NCBI GenBank assembly: GCA_029260035.1
Contig: JAJDEA010000020.1
Span: 1-44,179, forward strand
Direction: 5' to 3'
DNA: 44,179 nt
Source: Phycisphaerae bacterium
GTDB lineage: Bacteria; Planctomycetota; Phycisphaerae; UBA1845
Positions 9,330 through 17,991 of the stretch are shown here, in pieces (positions within the stretch are counted from its first letter, which is position 1; each line of letters begins with the position of its first letter). The notes under the pieces are model-generated. The model searched no databases and was not told the origin of the DNA. It saw only the letters and a program-made list of their open reading frames with translations. Made by a program: the position numbers and the translations under genes.

Positions 9330-9524
9330 ATGGCGAAGATCAAAATAGACCCGAGTTTGTATGATCGAGTGAAAAAAGTGGCTGAGCTTGCAGGCTATTC
9401 CTCGGCTGACGATTTCATCGTGCATGTGATTGAGAAGGAGCTGGATGCGATCGAAAAAGACGGTGACAACTCAGCGGACGAACAGGTCATCGAAAGACTG
9501 CGCGGATTGGGATACCTGGAGTAA
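9330..9524 (+). CDS. Small ribbon-helix-helix-like protein
   Basis: A 64-residue protein. The N-terminal half (M-A-K-I-K-I-D-P-S-L-Y-D-R-V-K-K-V-A-E-L-A-G-Y-S-S-A-D-D-F) fits a ribbon-helix-helix fold: a short strand, then two helices split by a Gly-Tyr-Ser turn. The end, E-R-L-R-G-L-G-Y-L-E, is striking because L-R-x-L-G-Y-[LVI] closes many sulfatase and phosphodiesterase proteins of the alkaline phosphatase superfamily, the family of the two genes just upstream. It may be a DNA-binding regulator of the cluster or a small partner protein. Spacing is 115 bases from the preceding gene and 108 to the next. The coding call is good; the function is inferred. Confidence 0.75.
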   Translation: MAKIKIDPSLYDRVKKVAELAGYSSADDFIVHVIEKELDAIEKDGDNSADEQVIERLRGLGYLE

Positions 9525-9632
9525 GGGTCCCCAAACGCTATTTTTCCGTCTATGGGTGGCGACGTCGAATTCGTATGCTGCGTGAGTAGGTGAAATCGAT
9601 CGAACCGTTAATAATGAAACATTAGACGCCGT

Positions 9633-10577
9633 ATGAGTACGATTAACTGGTTATTACTAAGTGGCGGGGATGCGGCTCTTTGGCTTTTGGATTGCGCGCT
9701 CGATATGTTCCTGTGGCTTTTCGCCACAGTGGATGTCGTGCTCGCTCCCGTTCTGACTCCGCTGTTAGGTGTCTTGAATCCCATCGCGACGTTCCTTGGT
9801 GACGCTGTTTACGCCGTGCTTGACCCGGCACCGGTATGGGTGGGGTTAGCGGTCATTTCTGTTGTAGCTGGCGTGGTGATGTTGTTCGCATTCAAGGTAA
9901 CCTCCAACCAAAAGGCAATCGCCAAGACAAAAGATTCTATCAAGGCCAACCTGCTGGCATTGAAACTTTATCGCGATGAATTGCATGTGACATTCATCGC
10001 CCAATGGAGGCTGCTAAAATCGATTCTGAAACTTCAGTGGTATATGCTTAAGCCGGTCATCATCTTGGGCTTGCCTATGTTGATTGGGATAGCCCAAATG
10101 GGCATTCGGTATCAGTGGCGAGCGCTCAAGCCCAACGAAGCTGCGCAGATCAAGTTAGTTGTCGATTCTCAGGAGGAAGTCCTTCCTCCTATAGAATTGC
10201 AGGCTGGTGATGCGTTTGAGGTGGAGGCTGGTCCCGTGCCAGGCGGCGGCGAGGTTTGGTGGCTCATTCGGGCGACCGAGCCTGGCAAGCATTCGCTAAC
10301 GTTTCTGGTGGGTGGCGAGACGGTGGAGAAGCAGCTTGTGGTCGGGGAAGGTCTGGATCGGGTCAGTGCAGAACGAGTTCGCGATCGTTGGCCTCTGCAA
10401 TTGTTGCACCCCGTGGAACGCCCCATTCCGAGCGACTCACTCGTAGCATCGATCGAAGTTTTTTATCCCGGGCGAGAGTCGTGGTTTCATGGCGCCGATT
10501 ATTGGATTCTTTCCTTTTTCGTTATTTCGATGTTGGCAGCCCTTGTCTTTGCTCCGGTCTTCAAAGTGCGATTCTAG
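9633..10577 (+). CDS. EMC3/DUF106-like integral membrane protein
   Basis: A 314-residue membrane protein with hydrophobic segments at about 5-60, 68-90, 140-160 and 290-312. Between the second and third lies a charged helical stretch (K-V-T-S-N-Q-K-A-I-A-K-T-K-D-S-I-K-A-N) continuing L-K-L-Y-R-D-E. This resembles the cytosolic coiled coil of the EMC3/TMCO1/DUF106 branch of the YidC/Oxa1 superfamily, which helps insert membrane proteins. Residues 165-285 form a beta-rich, probably extracytoplasmic insert. It follows the phosphodiesterase genes and the RHH protein in the same direction and may be required for their membrane assembly; that is inference. The superfamily link rests on pattern recognition and needs a profile search. 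Confidence 0.7.
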   Translation: MSTINWLLLSGGDAALWLLDCALDMFLWLFATVDVVLAPVLTPLLGVLNPIATFLGDAVYAVLDPAPVWVGLAVISVVAGVVMLFAFKVTSNQKAIAKTKDSIKANLLALKLYRDELHVTFIAQWRLLKSILKLQWYMLKPVIILGLPMLIGIAQMGIRYQWRALKPNEAAQIKLVVDSQEEVLPPIELQAGDAFEVEAGPVPGGGEVWWLIRATEPGKHSLTFLVGGETVEKQLVVGEGLDRVSAERVRDRWPLQLLHPVERPIPSDSLVASIEVFYPGRESWFHGADYWILSFFVISMLAALVFAPVFKVRF

Positions 10578-10625
10578 GTCAAGCCCTATGCGTTTCGGTT
10601 TGCGTGTCCAAGAGAGGTGGTTCCG

Positions 10626-11315
10626 TTGAGTCGACGCATTCGGGCGGTGCTACTGGATTTTTACGGTACTGTTTGCTCTGGCGACCGAGATGCTGTGCTG
10701 CGTGTTTGCACATGGGTCGTCGATGCGCTTGACATTCCGATGTCACCCGAAAAATTTGCAACAGCTTGGGGCGAATTCTTCTTCCAGGAAATCGAACGAT
10801 GCAATCAAGGGCGTTTTCAAACACTCCACGAATGCGAACTGGCCAGCTTGGAAGCTATGTTCCTGAGTCTCGGCGTGAATGCGGATCCACAGCCATTTGT
10901 GGCGGAGTTGGAAGCATATTGGGCAGATCCACCGATTTATTCGGATGCTATTGAGTTCTTGCAACATGTGGACGTTCCAGTGTGCTGTGTTTCCAATGCA
11001 GACACGAAGCCTTTGCTGACTGCAATGGAAAACTCCGGCCTCGCTCCCAGTTTTCACAGCGTGGTTTCTTCAGAAATGGCAAGCAGCTACAAACCTGATG
11101 AGCGGATATTTCAATCGGCACTGGCAGGGTTGGAAACCCGCGATTCAGACGTCATCCATGTTGGAGATTCTCTGCATAGTGATATAGCAGGCGCAAACGC
11201 AATGGGAATTACATCCGTCTGGATCAACCGTGTGGAGCGAATCCATGACATTGGCACTGCTGATCCCGATCACACAGTGACTACGCTAACCGATGTCTTA
11301 TCACTCCTTGCTTAG
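10626..11315 (+). CDS. HAD-superfamily hydrolase (haloacid dehalogenase-like, subclass IA)
   Basis: A cytoplasmic hydrolase of about 229 residues. Motif I is L-L-D-F-Y-G-T (Asp11 nucleophile, with Tyr at the +2 position as in many haloacid-dehalogenase-like members). Motif II is C-C-V-S-N-A-D, motif III has Lys in S-S-Y-K-P-D-E-R-I-F, and motif IV is H-V-G-D-S-L-H-S-D. The all-alpha cap between motifs I and II (about 15-100) marks subclass IA. Such enzymes are phosphatases or dehalogenases; the substrate cannot be deduced. TTG 10626 is preferred because GAGAGGTGG lies just before it; GTG 10617 is the longer alternative. It follows the EMC3-like gene closely and may be cotranscribed. Confidence 0.87.
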   Translation: MSRRIRAVLLDFYGTVCSGDRDAVLRVCTWVVDALDIPMSPEKFATAWGEFFFQEIERCNQGRFQTLHECELASLEAMFLSLGVNADPQPFVAELEAYWADPPIYSDAIEFLQHVDVPVCCVSNADTKPLLTAMENSGLAPSFHSVVSSEMASSYKPDERIFQSALAGLETRDSDVIHVGDSLHSDIAGANAMGITSVWINRVERIHDIGTADPDHTVTTLTDVLSLLA

Positions 11316-11466
11316 AAGACGGCATTGTTCTAGAAGCTATGCACGGTTATTTGTTATCGCAATCGCGTCACTTTCCCGTAACGAACGACCGTCTGCTCAG
11401 GGTGGCAAGCCTCGATGAATCGCGTTGAACCGCTTGCCATGTGCACAGTTGTGTTTTCCTTGCATT

Positions 11467-11494
11467 TTGCCGAAAGACGGGGTATCATTATAAG
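11467..11494 (+). promoter_or_regulatory. Probable sigma-70-type promoter
   Basis: TTGCCG (11467-11472) and TATAAG (11489-11494) are separated by 16 bases, giving a leader of roughly 65 bases before the ATG at 11567. It lies in the 251-base gap after the HAD gene and would drive the secreted Arg/Ser-rich protein. Assigned by consensus match only. Confidence 0.4.
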
Positions 11495-11566
11495 TTGGGC
11501 GATCGTTGTTTCCATAGCGGCATAAGTGTTCGATTGCGAGTGCCGCGCATCAGGAGGTAGCCAGCC

Positions 11567-13597
11567 ATGAATGCCAAATTGACAAGACGTTGGACAGCCA
11601 TAGCGGTCATGACGATTGGCCTTGTTGTTGGTTCCTCTAGTGAAGTCCTGGCGGGATCCTCCAAGGATAAGCGATCCTCAGCTAGAGCCAGTCGGTCAAA
11701 TGGCTCTGCAAAAAGGTCAACAAGAAATTCAAGATCAAATTCTGCCAGGTCTGCGTCACGGAAGCGATCCAGTAATCGTTCCAGTGTCAAGAAATCACGT
11801 GGTTCGAAACGTTCATCAAGTGGATTGTCACGAACGAGACGGCATTCCGGTTCTACTCGTAACGCAAATAGTGCTAGAAGATCGACGCCATCATCTCGGA
11901 AGTTCAGCAGGACGCCGTCGAATCGAGCGGGACGCGCCACGACATCGAGCCGACCCCGTACTCTCAATCAGGCAAGGCGGCGTACGTCGCAAGGCTCGGG
12001 CAGGAGCAAAGCACTGAACCGTGGGCCGACGTCAAGATTCCAGAGGACGCCGTCCACGAGGGCGGGGCGGTCAGCTGGTCCCGCATCGCAGGCCCCCAGG
12101 CGGCTTTCCAGGCCGTCGATCTCAAGCGCTGGCTCAACAGTCGGCAGGAGAATTGGCGCAGCAAGAAATGCCTCTCGTATCTCAGGCAGTGGAAATCAAC
12201 CAGCAAGGCGTGCAGTACGCTCTTATGTGCCTGGATCTCGCACGCAAGGATCGGCGACAGCGCCACAAAGGCGTTCCGGCAGAAGAAGCTCGCCGGGTGT
12301 CGTAACGCTGGACCGTGGTCGAACAAGCCGATCGGATCGAGCAGGCGGGCGCAGTCATGAAGGTGGTATGGTCAGTTTTTCGCGTACGCCTATTCAACGA
12401 GTCTCGCCGGCAGACGCATCTTCTTCTCCAAGACGCAAGGCCTATGTAGGCGGTGGTCGTTCGAGCAATCGTGGCGGTTCGTCGCATGGGACGGGCGTTG
12501 TCACTTTGGGTGGCCGATCGCATTCGGATCATTATGCCAATCGTGGGGCACACACGGGCGTCTATGCTTCGATTGGATTAGGCGGACGCCATGGACATAA
12601 CGGCTTGGCCTTCGGATATGAGCGACATCGTGATGGCGATCATGGTTACCATCATGGGCGCATAAAGAGTCTCCATGACGACCACCATACGTCCTATCGG
12701 AGATCGTACGGACATCACAGTCCGCACTATGGATATGGTCATTATGATGGCTTCCCGTATCGGCGCAATCATGGCCATTACGAGGTTGTTTATTACTCCG
12801 CATACCGAAATGCAGACTATTATGGGTACGGTTCTAATTTTGGGTATAGCCCGTACCTATCAGGAAGATATTCTTCCTTTGGTTTCGGCAGTGCATTTTC
12901 GTACCCGAGCGAACCTGCAAATTATACGACCATCTATACGACGGAACCGGTAATCGAGAATTACTACGACTACGACGATGGTGTCGATTCGACAAGCACG
13001 CAAGGCTATCAACGTGCCTCAGTTCCCGGTGTTGCGTATTCGCGAGAGGCTGTGGATGCACCTGTTGCGCAGATCGTTATTCCAGAAGAAGACGCGTTGC
13101 CGGGTGATCTGGAACAGGATGACCGGGATAATACGCTTGTCTTTGGTCACGGCGCGTTCGTCGCAGGGCGATACGAAGAGGCCCGTTCCTATTATCTTCA
13201 GGCTATTTTGAATGATACGGATGATTCATTTGCGAAGCTTTTCTACAGCTTGGCTAACATCGCCGTTGGTGATTACGGCCCTGCCTATCAATCTCTTAGA
13301 GAGGCGCTGAGCATCAATCACGAGTTGATCGACAACCCAATCGATCTTCGGCAATTCTATGCGGATCGTGAGACGCTGGATGGGCACAAAACGCGACTGA
13401 GTGTAGCCATTCAAGGTGCGGTTGATGCCAGCGAAGAGCAATTCCTCTTGTCGTACCTTTATTTTTCGACCGGAGATCCGCAAAACGCGTCGGATTGGTT
13501 GAATCGCTTTATGGAACTTGCTCCTTCGGATGACATTTCATTGGCATTGAAAGGCTCGATGGGTAGAATACTCCAGGCGACGCAAGCCAAGCCATAG
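11567..13597 (+). CDS. Secreted Arg/Ser-rich and Gly/His/Tyr-rich protein with C-terminal TPR-like repeats
   Basis: A 676-residue protein with three compositionally distinct parts. A signal peptide (1-30, ending V-L-A-G) is followed by a strongly basic Arg/Ser-rich region (31-290) with repeated R-T-P-S-x-R-A-G-R units and V-V-T-L motifs. Then comes a Gly/His/Tyr-rich region (300-490) with many YGYG and HH pairs. The C-terminal 170 residues are ordinary globular sequence with TPR-like helices (F-V-A-G-R-Y-E-E-A-R-S-Y-Y-L-Q). The start is secure: AGGAGGT lies ten bases before the ATG. The low-complexity parts look disordered, sticky and possibly nucleic-acid- or polysaccharide-binding; the TPR part may bind partners. 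No known family recognised for the first 490 residues. Confidence 0.85.
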   Translation: MNAKLTRRWTAIAVMTIGLVVGSSSEVLAGSSKDKRSSARASRSNGSAKRSTRNSRSNSARSASRKRSSNRSSVKKSRGSKRSSSGLSRTRRHSGSTRNANSARRSTPSSRKFSRTPSNRAGRATTSSRPRTLNQARRRTSQGSGRSKALNRGPTSRFQRTPSTRAGRSAGPASQAPRRLSRPSISSAGSTVGRRIGAARNASRISGSGNQPARRAVRSYVPGSRTQGSATAPQRRSGRRSSPGVVTLDRGRTSRSDRAGGRSHEGGMVSFSRTPIQRVSPADASSSPRRKAYVGGGRSSNRGGSSHGTGVVTLGGRSHSDHYANRGAHTGVYASIGLGGRHGHNGLAFGYERHRDGDHGYHHGRIKSLHDDHHTSYRRSYGHHSPHYGYGHYDGFPYRRNHGHYEVVYYSAYRNADYYGYGSNFGYSPYLSGRYSSFGFGSAFSYPSEPANYTTIYTTEPVIENYYDYDDGVDSTSTQGYQRASVPGVAYSREAVDAPVAQIVIPEEDALPGDLEQDDRDNTLVFGHGAFVAGRYEEARSYYLQAILNDTDDSFAKLFYSLANIAVGDYGPAYQSLREALSINHELIDNPIDLRQFYADRETLDGHKTRLSVAIQGAVDASEEQFLLSYLYFSTGDPQNASDWLNRFMELAPSDDISLALKGSMGRILQATQAKP

Positions 13598-13727
13598 CCG
13601 GTCCGTCGAGTTTCAAATGATGATGTTTCTACATCTTCTGCCCGTGGCGGATGCATGGTGGAGGGGGAAGCACGCGCGGCCATTCCTTTTATTTATGCCA
13701 TGAGCTTCCAGTGTGGGTGACAATAAC

Positions 13728-14798
13728 TCAAGGCCATACCCGCTTCCACGAAGTTGATGCTTCATCAAATCTTTGTAACGAGGAATAACCTGCAAATAGA
13801 TTTCCATCGGAATCATGCCGAATCGTCACAGTGCCATGGTCGGTCGTAAATCGATCGGGAAAATCAGGAAGTGTGGTTACAAACCCCGCTTTTGACAACA
13901 AGTCGAAGGAGATGAAATTCCGAACGTTCGCGCGTGCCATCACCAAGTGTTCCCCGATGGGGTCTACGACCAGTCTGTCTACGCGTTCCTTAAGACGGTA
14001 CACTTCATTGACTTCGCCTAGTGATGAATCATATAGCAGAATCGCCCTTTCAAGCGAGACGGCCCATAAGTCCCCGTCGGACGCACAACCAAGCCAACGT
14101 ACGCTTTCGGTAGGGCCTCTCACTGCCAATAAGATCCAATTGTCCTGGTTGATGTCGGTGGACCACAACTCTGATGAATCCTGCAATTCAATCCAAGAGA
14201 ACAACATGCCGTTGCACACCGCGCTTACTCTTGGCCATTCAATCGGTGGAGGATCTTTAAAGGCATCAAATGAGTTGCTATCGAACTCGTCGCTGCCATT
14301 ATGGATGCGAAGCTCCGAGACAAGCGCATCCGCAATTAGCGGTGGACGGCCTTCGAATTCGATCAAATCACTTGGTGCGAATCCACCCGTATCCGTTCTA
14401 ATCACCAACTCGCGAAATGTCCTGGTGTCTTCACTGAATGCCAATGCAAACGGCACGATTTGCGTTGTGCGAATGCTGGTTTTGCCTACTTCGGAAATAA
14501 CGTTGTAATCGTAAAGACCCCAAAGATTTCCTTGTTTGCCCTTCACGACTTTGCGGAGTGAAACGGAATGTTCGGTCGAAGGGGCGGCAAGGCTTCCGCT
14601 GACATCCCATGACTCACCATTGTCATTGGTTCGGAGGAACTGACCGTTGTCTAAGACTAGAAGTATTCTAGATGGTGCTAAATGGACAAAATCATTAATG
14701 AATGCCTCCGGTTCGTCGTTAGCAGGCACGCATCCGGATATGAAAAGCACACCAGCAGTCAACACTACTAAGTTTTGCAGGAATCGTCGGATAGGCAT
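13728..14798 (-). CDS. Secreted lipoprotein with Asp-box/beta-propeller-like features
   Basis: A protein of about 356 residues with a lipoprotein signal: hydrophobic segment then F-I-S-G-C. Early in the mature part there is T-N-D-N-G-E-S-W, matching the Asp-box (S/T-x-D-x-G-x-x-W) of BNR repeats found in sialidases and photosynthesis-stability-factor-like propellers. Later segments (L-W-A-V-S-L-E-R-A-I-L-L-Y-D-S, D-G-N-L-F-A-G-Y) also read as propeller blades. Only one clear Asp-box is visible and no sialidase catalytic residues, so an enzymatic role is not supported; a binding or scaffold role is more likely. ATG 14798 is chosen because AAGGAG is then about ten bases away; ATG 14807 is too close to it. 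It converges with the preceding gene. Confidence 0.7.
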   Translation of the reverse strand: MPIRRFLQNLVVLTAGVLFISGCVPANDEPEAFINDFVHLAPSRILLVLDNGQFLRTNDNGESWDVSGSLAAPSTEHSVSLRKVVKGKQGNLWGLYDYNVISEVGKTSIRTTQIVPFALAFSEDTRTFRELVIRTDTGGFAPSDLIEFEGRPPLIADALVSELRIHNGSDEFDSNSFDAFKDPPPIEWPRVSAVCNGMLFSWIELQDSSELWSTDINQDNWILLAVRGPTESVRWLGCASDGDLWAVSLERAILLYDSSLGEVNEVYRLKERVDRLVVDPIGEHLVMARANVRNFISFDLLSKAGFVTTLPDFPDRFTTDHGTVTIRHDSDGNLFAGYSSLQRFDEASTSWKRVWP

Positions 14799-14964
14799 GG
14801 GGTGCATTCTCCTTATTCGATGCCATCGCTCTTATGAGCAGTCGCACCGAAATTCATTGGATGGGGCGATTCTCATTGTATCACTCTTATACGCCATGTA
14901 TTGTTGTATAGATGCAATTCCTCGAGAATCATGATTCGACGGTCCCTGAATATTAATGAGCGTT

Positions 14965-16350
14965 TTAAACCTTTGTATGAACCCACTTGCCGCGGGCAAA
15001 GCGGATGCTCGCTGCGAGCGCCCGCCAGATCATGTCGCAGAACATGCCTGCCCAGACGCCCAGCAGGCCACCTTGTAGAACGATGCCCCCGACATAGCCA
15101 CCTGTAATACGGATGACAACTCCGACAAGCGTTATAAGCATAGGATAACGGGTATCTCCCGCGCCGCGCAACCCGCCAACGTAGACAATTGAAACCACAA
15201 GCAACGGCGTCATGATGGCCAAAATGCGAAAGGGGGGTATGCCAACTTGGCGTACCAGTGAATCACTGCTCATTATGCCAAAGATGGTTTCCGCTCCGAA
15301 GAAAAAGCAGACTGCGACCAGAATTCCCAGCGCCCCGCATTGCAGGACGCCTTCGTGACCTGTTCGTTTCGCCCGTTGTGGATCGCCGCTCCCGAGGGAC
15401 TGCCCGATCATCGTCGCGCACGCTGCCGCCCAGGCAACCGCAGGTAGATAAGTGAATGCTTCAACGCGAACCGCGATAATATGGGCTGCGAAATAGGCTA
15501 CGCCGAGAGGCGGGTCAGCCAGACGCGAGATGATGGCGAGATAAATGAAATGCCCGCTCCACATAATTGCGCCGTCTGCCGCAGCGGGAATGCCGATTCG
15601 AAGAATCCGCTTTGTTCGTGCTGATGAAATGCGCAGTTGCTGACGTTTGATTGACAAACCCGATCGGCCCCGCGCCAGTACGAGTGTCATGATAATTGCG
15701 CCAATCAGTTGAGCGGTGACAGTGCCGACAGCAATGCCTGTGATCCCAAGTTGCGGAATCGGGCCGAAGCCGAATACGAGAGACGATGAAACAACGATGT
15801 TTATGGCATTGACGAATGCGAATATCAGCATGGGCGTTCGCATGTTTCCAATGCCACGAAGCGCCGCGCTGCCGATTAATGTCACCGTAGTAAAAGCAAG
15901 CCCGATAGCGTTGATGCGTAAGTAATCGACGGTGATGCGATAGGCTTCGCCCTCCATTTTGCAATATACGGCAAACCATGGCGCAATGACGTACACGAAG
16001 CCGAATGCAATTACCCCCAGAATAAAAGCCATCGCAATGGATTCGTTTGTGACGCGATTGACTTCCGCGCTGTCTCCCTGGCCCGTCATTCGTGCGATGA
16101 GTGCCGTCGTTCCCGTCCCGACGAGCATCGCCAGCATGGAAACGAGCCAGGTTAAGTATGCGGCCAACCCGATAGCCGACGTGGCAACTGCGCTGATCTT
16201 CCCGGCGAGGAAAACGTCAAACGTGCCGACGAGGCCGTTAAGGATTTGCTCGCCCAAGACCGGTAGCGCAAGGAGGAATAGCGTCTGCCGAATTGGCCCT
16301 GTTGTTACGAGTCGCCGACTTCGCTCTTCAGGCATTGAACTGATTGGCAT
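14965..16350 (-). CDS. MATE-family efflux transporter
   Basis: A multidrug and toxic compound extrusion protein of about 461 residues with twelve predicted membrane helices in two halves. The N-terminal half begins L-P-V-L-G-E-Q-I-L-N-G-L-V-G-T-F-D, typical of the MatE domain, and the A-L-R-G-I-G-N-M-R-T-P and G-L-R-G-A-G-D-T-R-Y-P motifs appear at equivalent places in the two halves. MATE proteins use proton or sodium gradients to export cationic drugs or metabolites; the substrate here is unknown. The start at ATG 16350 places about 20 residues before the first helix. A longer form from GTG 16437 is possible. It is divergent from the PIN-TRAM gene. Confidence 0.92.
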   Translation of the reverse strand: MPISSMPEERSRRLVTTGPIRQTLFLLALPVLGEQILNGLVGTFDVFLAGKISAVATSAIGLAAYLTWLVSMLAMLVGTGTTALIARMTGQGDSAEVNRVTNESIAMAFILGVIAFGFVYVIAPWFAVYCKMEGEAYRITVDYLRINAIGLAFTTVTLIGSAALRGIGNMRTPMLIFAFVNAINIVVSSSLVFGFGPIPQLGITGIAVGTVTAQLIGAIIMTLVLARGRSGLSIKRQQLRISSARTKRILRIGIPAAADGAIMWSGHFIYLAIISRLADPPLGVAYFAAHIIAVRVEAFTYLPAVAWAAACATMIGQSLGSGDPQRAKRTGHEGVLQCGALGILVAVCFFFGAETIFGIMSSDSLVRQVGIPPFRILAIMTPLLVVSIVYVGGLRGAGDTRYPMLITLVGVVIRITGGYVGGIVLQGGLLGVWAGMFCDMIWRALAASIRFARGKWVHTKV

Positions 16351-16721
16351 TGTGTCGTGGCATTCCACAGGCCCCTGACGTGTTGTTGGTTGTGATTCTT
16401 TCGACAAATGGGGAGTCCTTGCGGCTGGTCTAATCACCTTAGAGGCTGAGCCAATGTCCAGATTTTAAGGCAATAACAGGCCGGGCGAAACAGAAGGCAG
16501 GTGGACCGGGAGCCTGCGAATTGACATGGTTTTACCCTCAATCAACGGTTCAGCCATCGGACTCGTAGGCTGTCTGGAGTGTAAAAGCCGATTGCAGTGA
16601 GCAAGCCAGGCTGTGACACGATTGATTAGCCGTGTTTCGTGGATATACTCGTTCATGCGACGTTCTATCGGAATTCTGCCGCTGTCGCGACTGAGCGCAT
16701 AGCTCGGTCAGGCCTTCGAGC
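16351..16721. other. Divergent intergenic region between MATE and PIN-TRAM genes
   Basis: A 371-base region (284 if the longer MATE start is real). It contains a good plus-strand promoter, listed separately. No RNA gene or repeat was recognised. Confidence 0.4.
16622..16649 (+). promoter_or_regulatory. Probable sigma-70-type promoter for the PIN-TRAM gene
   Basis: TTGATT (16622-16627) and TATACT (16644-16649) are separated by 16 bases. The predicted transcription start is about 65 bases before the ATG at 16722. Assigned by consensus match only. Confidence 0.45.
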
Positions 16722-17870
16722 ATGGTGAGTCTGGATGAAATAGACGTGGACGATATATCACGATACGAGTCGCAATCGCAACAGGTGCGTGCAAGCGCAT
16801 GGTCATTGTTTGGGTTACGATTGACGTTTATTCTTGCATTGGTCGGCGTTGGCTGGGGGCTTGCCCGCGATCAAAGGATCATCGGGGGGTCGTTGGGCAG
16901 CCACGGCGATCTGATCTTGATCGGGTTCATCGGTGCAGCTCTCATCTCCATAGCGGTCGATATTTTTGTCGCTCGAAAATCGTTGACTGTTATTGCGGGA
17001 CTATTCTTTGGCTTGGTCGTTGGGATGGTGACGGCATTTGGCTTGTCGCTGATTATCGATTTTCTGATCGAAGCAAATACGCCCGGCGGCCTGCTTTCTG
17101 AGACGGCGGTTTCATTTGTGGGGGCGATCAAGCTGGGAATCGGCGTTGTGTGCTGCTACATGTCCGTGAGTTTCATACTTCAAACCAAAGACGACATCCG
17201 TTTTGTGATTCCGTACGTTGAATTTGCCAAGAACACGAAGGGTTTTAGACCTATGGTTCTTGATACTTCCGTGATTGTCGATGGTCGAATTGCTGACATC
17301 GCGGATACACGCGTCTTTGATGCAGAGTTGATCGTGCCGCGATTTGTCTTGCAAGAGTTGCAAACGATTGCAGATAGCTCGGACAAGTTAAAGCGCACAC
17401 GCGGTCGGCGCGGGTTGGACATGCTGAACAAGCTGCAGACGAACGACAAGATCGACATCAAGATATTGGAGGTCGAACCCGAACGCAGCGCAGGGGATGC
17501 AGGAGTTGACGAGATGTTGGTCGATTTAGCCAAACAACTGGATGGCAAGGTCGTTACCAACGACTACAACCTGAACAAGGTTGCTCAGCTTCGCGGCGTT
17601 ACGGTTATCAATATAAATGACCTCGCCAGCGCGCTGCGTCCCGTCGTACTGCCTGGTGAGCCGATGTCCATCAAGGTGGTCAAACCTGGCGAAGAGGCCG
17701 GGCAGGGGATTGGTTATTTGGATGATGGTACGATGGTCGTCGTCGAGGGCGCGCGTGATCGCATTGGAGAAATTATTGAATTGACAGTGACAAGTGTCTT
17801 GCAGACCTCGGCGGGGCGGATGATTTTTGGTCGCGCCATTGGAGCCGCGTCAGGTGGCCGCCGGAACTGA
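16722..17870 (+). CDS. PIN and TRAM domain membrane protein (YacL-like)
   Basis: A 382-residue protein with four predicted membrane helices (about 25-145). A PIN nuclease-like domain (about 177-300) begins [11 protein letters not shown] and has further acidic residues in E-M-L-V-D-L-A and T-N-D-Y-N-L. A C-terminal TRAM RNA-binding domain follows (about 315-375, [15 protein letters not shown]). This is the architecture of Bacillus YacL. PIN domains cleave RNA with metal held by conserved Asp residues, which are present. The ispD gene follows in the same direction, as yacL-ispD do in Firmicutes, so conserved neighbourhood supports the call. RNA targets are unknown. A promoter is predicted at 16622-16649. 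Confidence 0.92.
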   Translation: MVSLDEIDVDDISRYESQSQQVRASAWSLFGLRLTFILALVGVGWGLARDQRIIGGSLGSHGDLILIGFIGAALISIAVDIFVARKSLTVIAGLFFGLVVGMVTAFGLSLIIDFLIEANTPGGLLSETAVSFVGAIKLGIGVVCCYMSVSFILQTKDDIRFVIPYVEFAKNTKGFRPMVLDTSVIVDGRIADIADTRVFDAELIVPRFVLQELQTIADSSDKLKRTRGRRGLDMLNKLQTNDKIDIKILEVEPERSAGDAGVDEMLVDLAKQLDGKVVTNDYNLNKVAQLRGVTVININDLASALRPVVLPGEPMSIKVVKPGEEAGQGIGYLDDGTMVVVEGARDRIGEIIELTVTSVLQTSAGRMIFGRAIGAASGGRRN

Positions 17871-17991
17871 ACCGCCGGAAAAGTAAGGTGATTCGGCAGG
17901 ATTGACTTCTGATGTTTGGCGTATTGATTAGTCTATGACAGGTTGGTTGCTCTTTCAGTGTCAGTCAACAATGGGGAAAAGAGTCAAACAA

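Noticed and set aside
16465..16656. 63-codon minus-strand frame in the divergent MATE/PIN-TRAM region
   Set aside because: It overlaps the predicted promoter and has no ribosome site or recognisable features.
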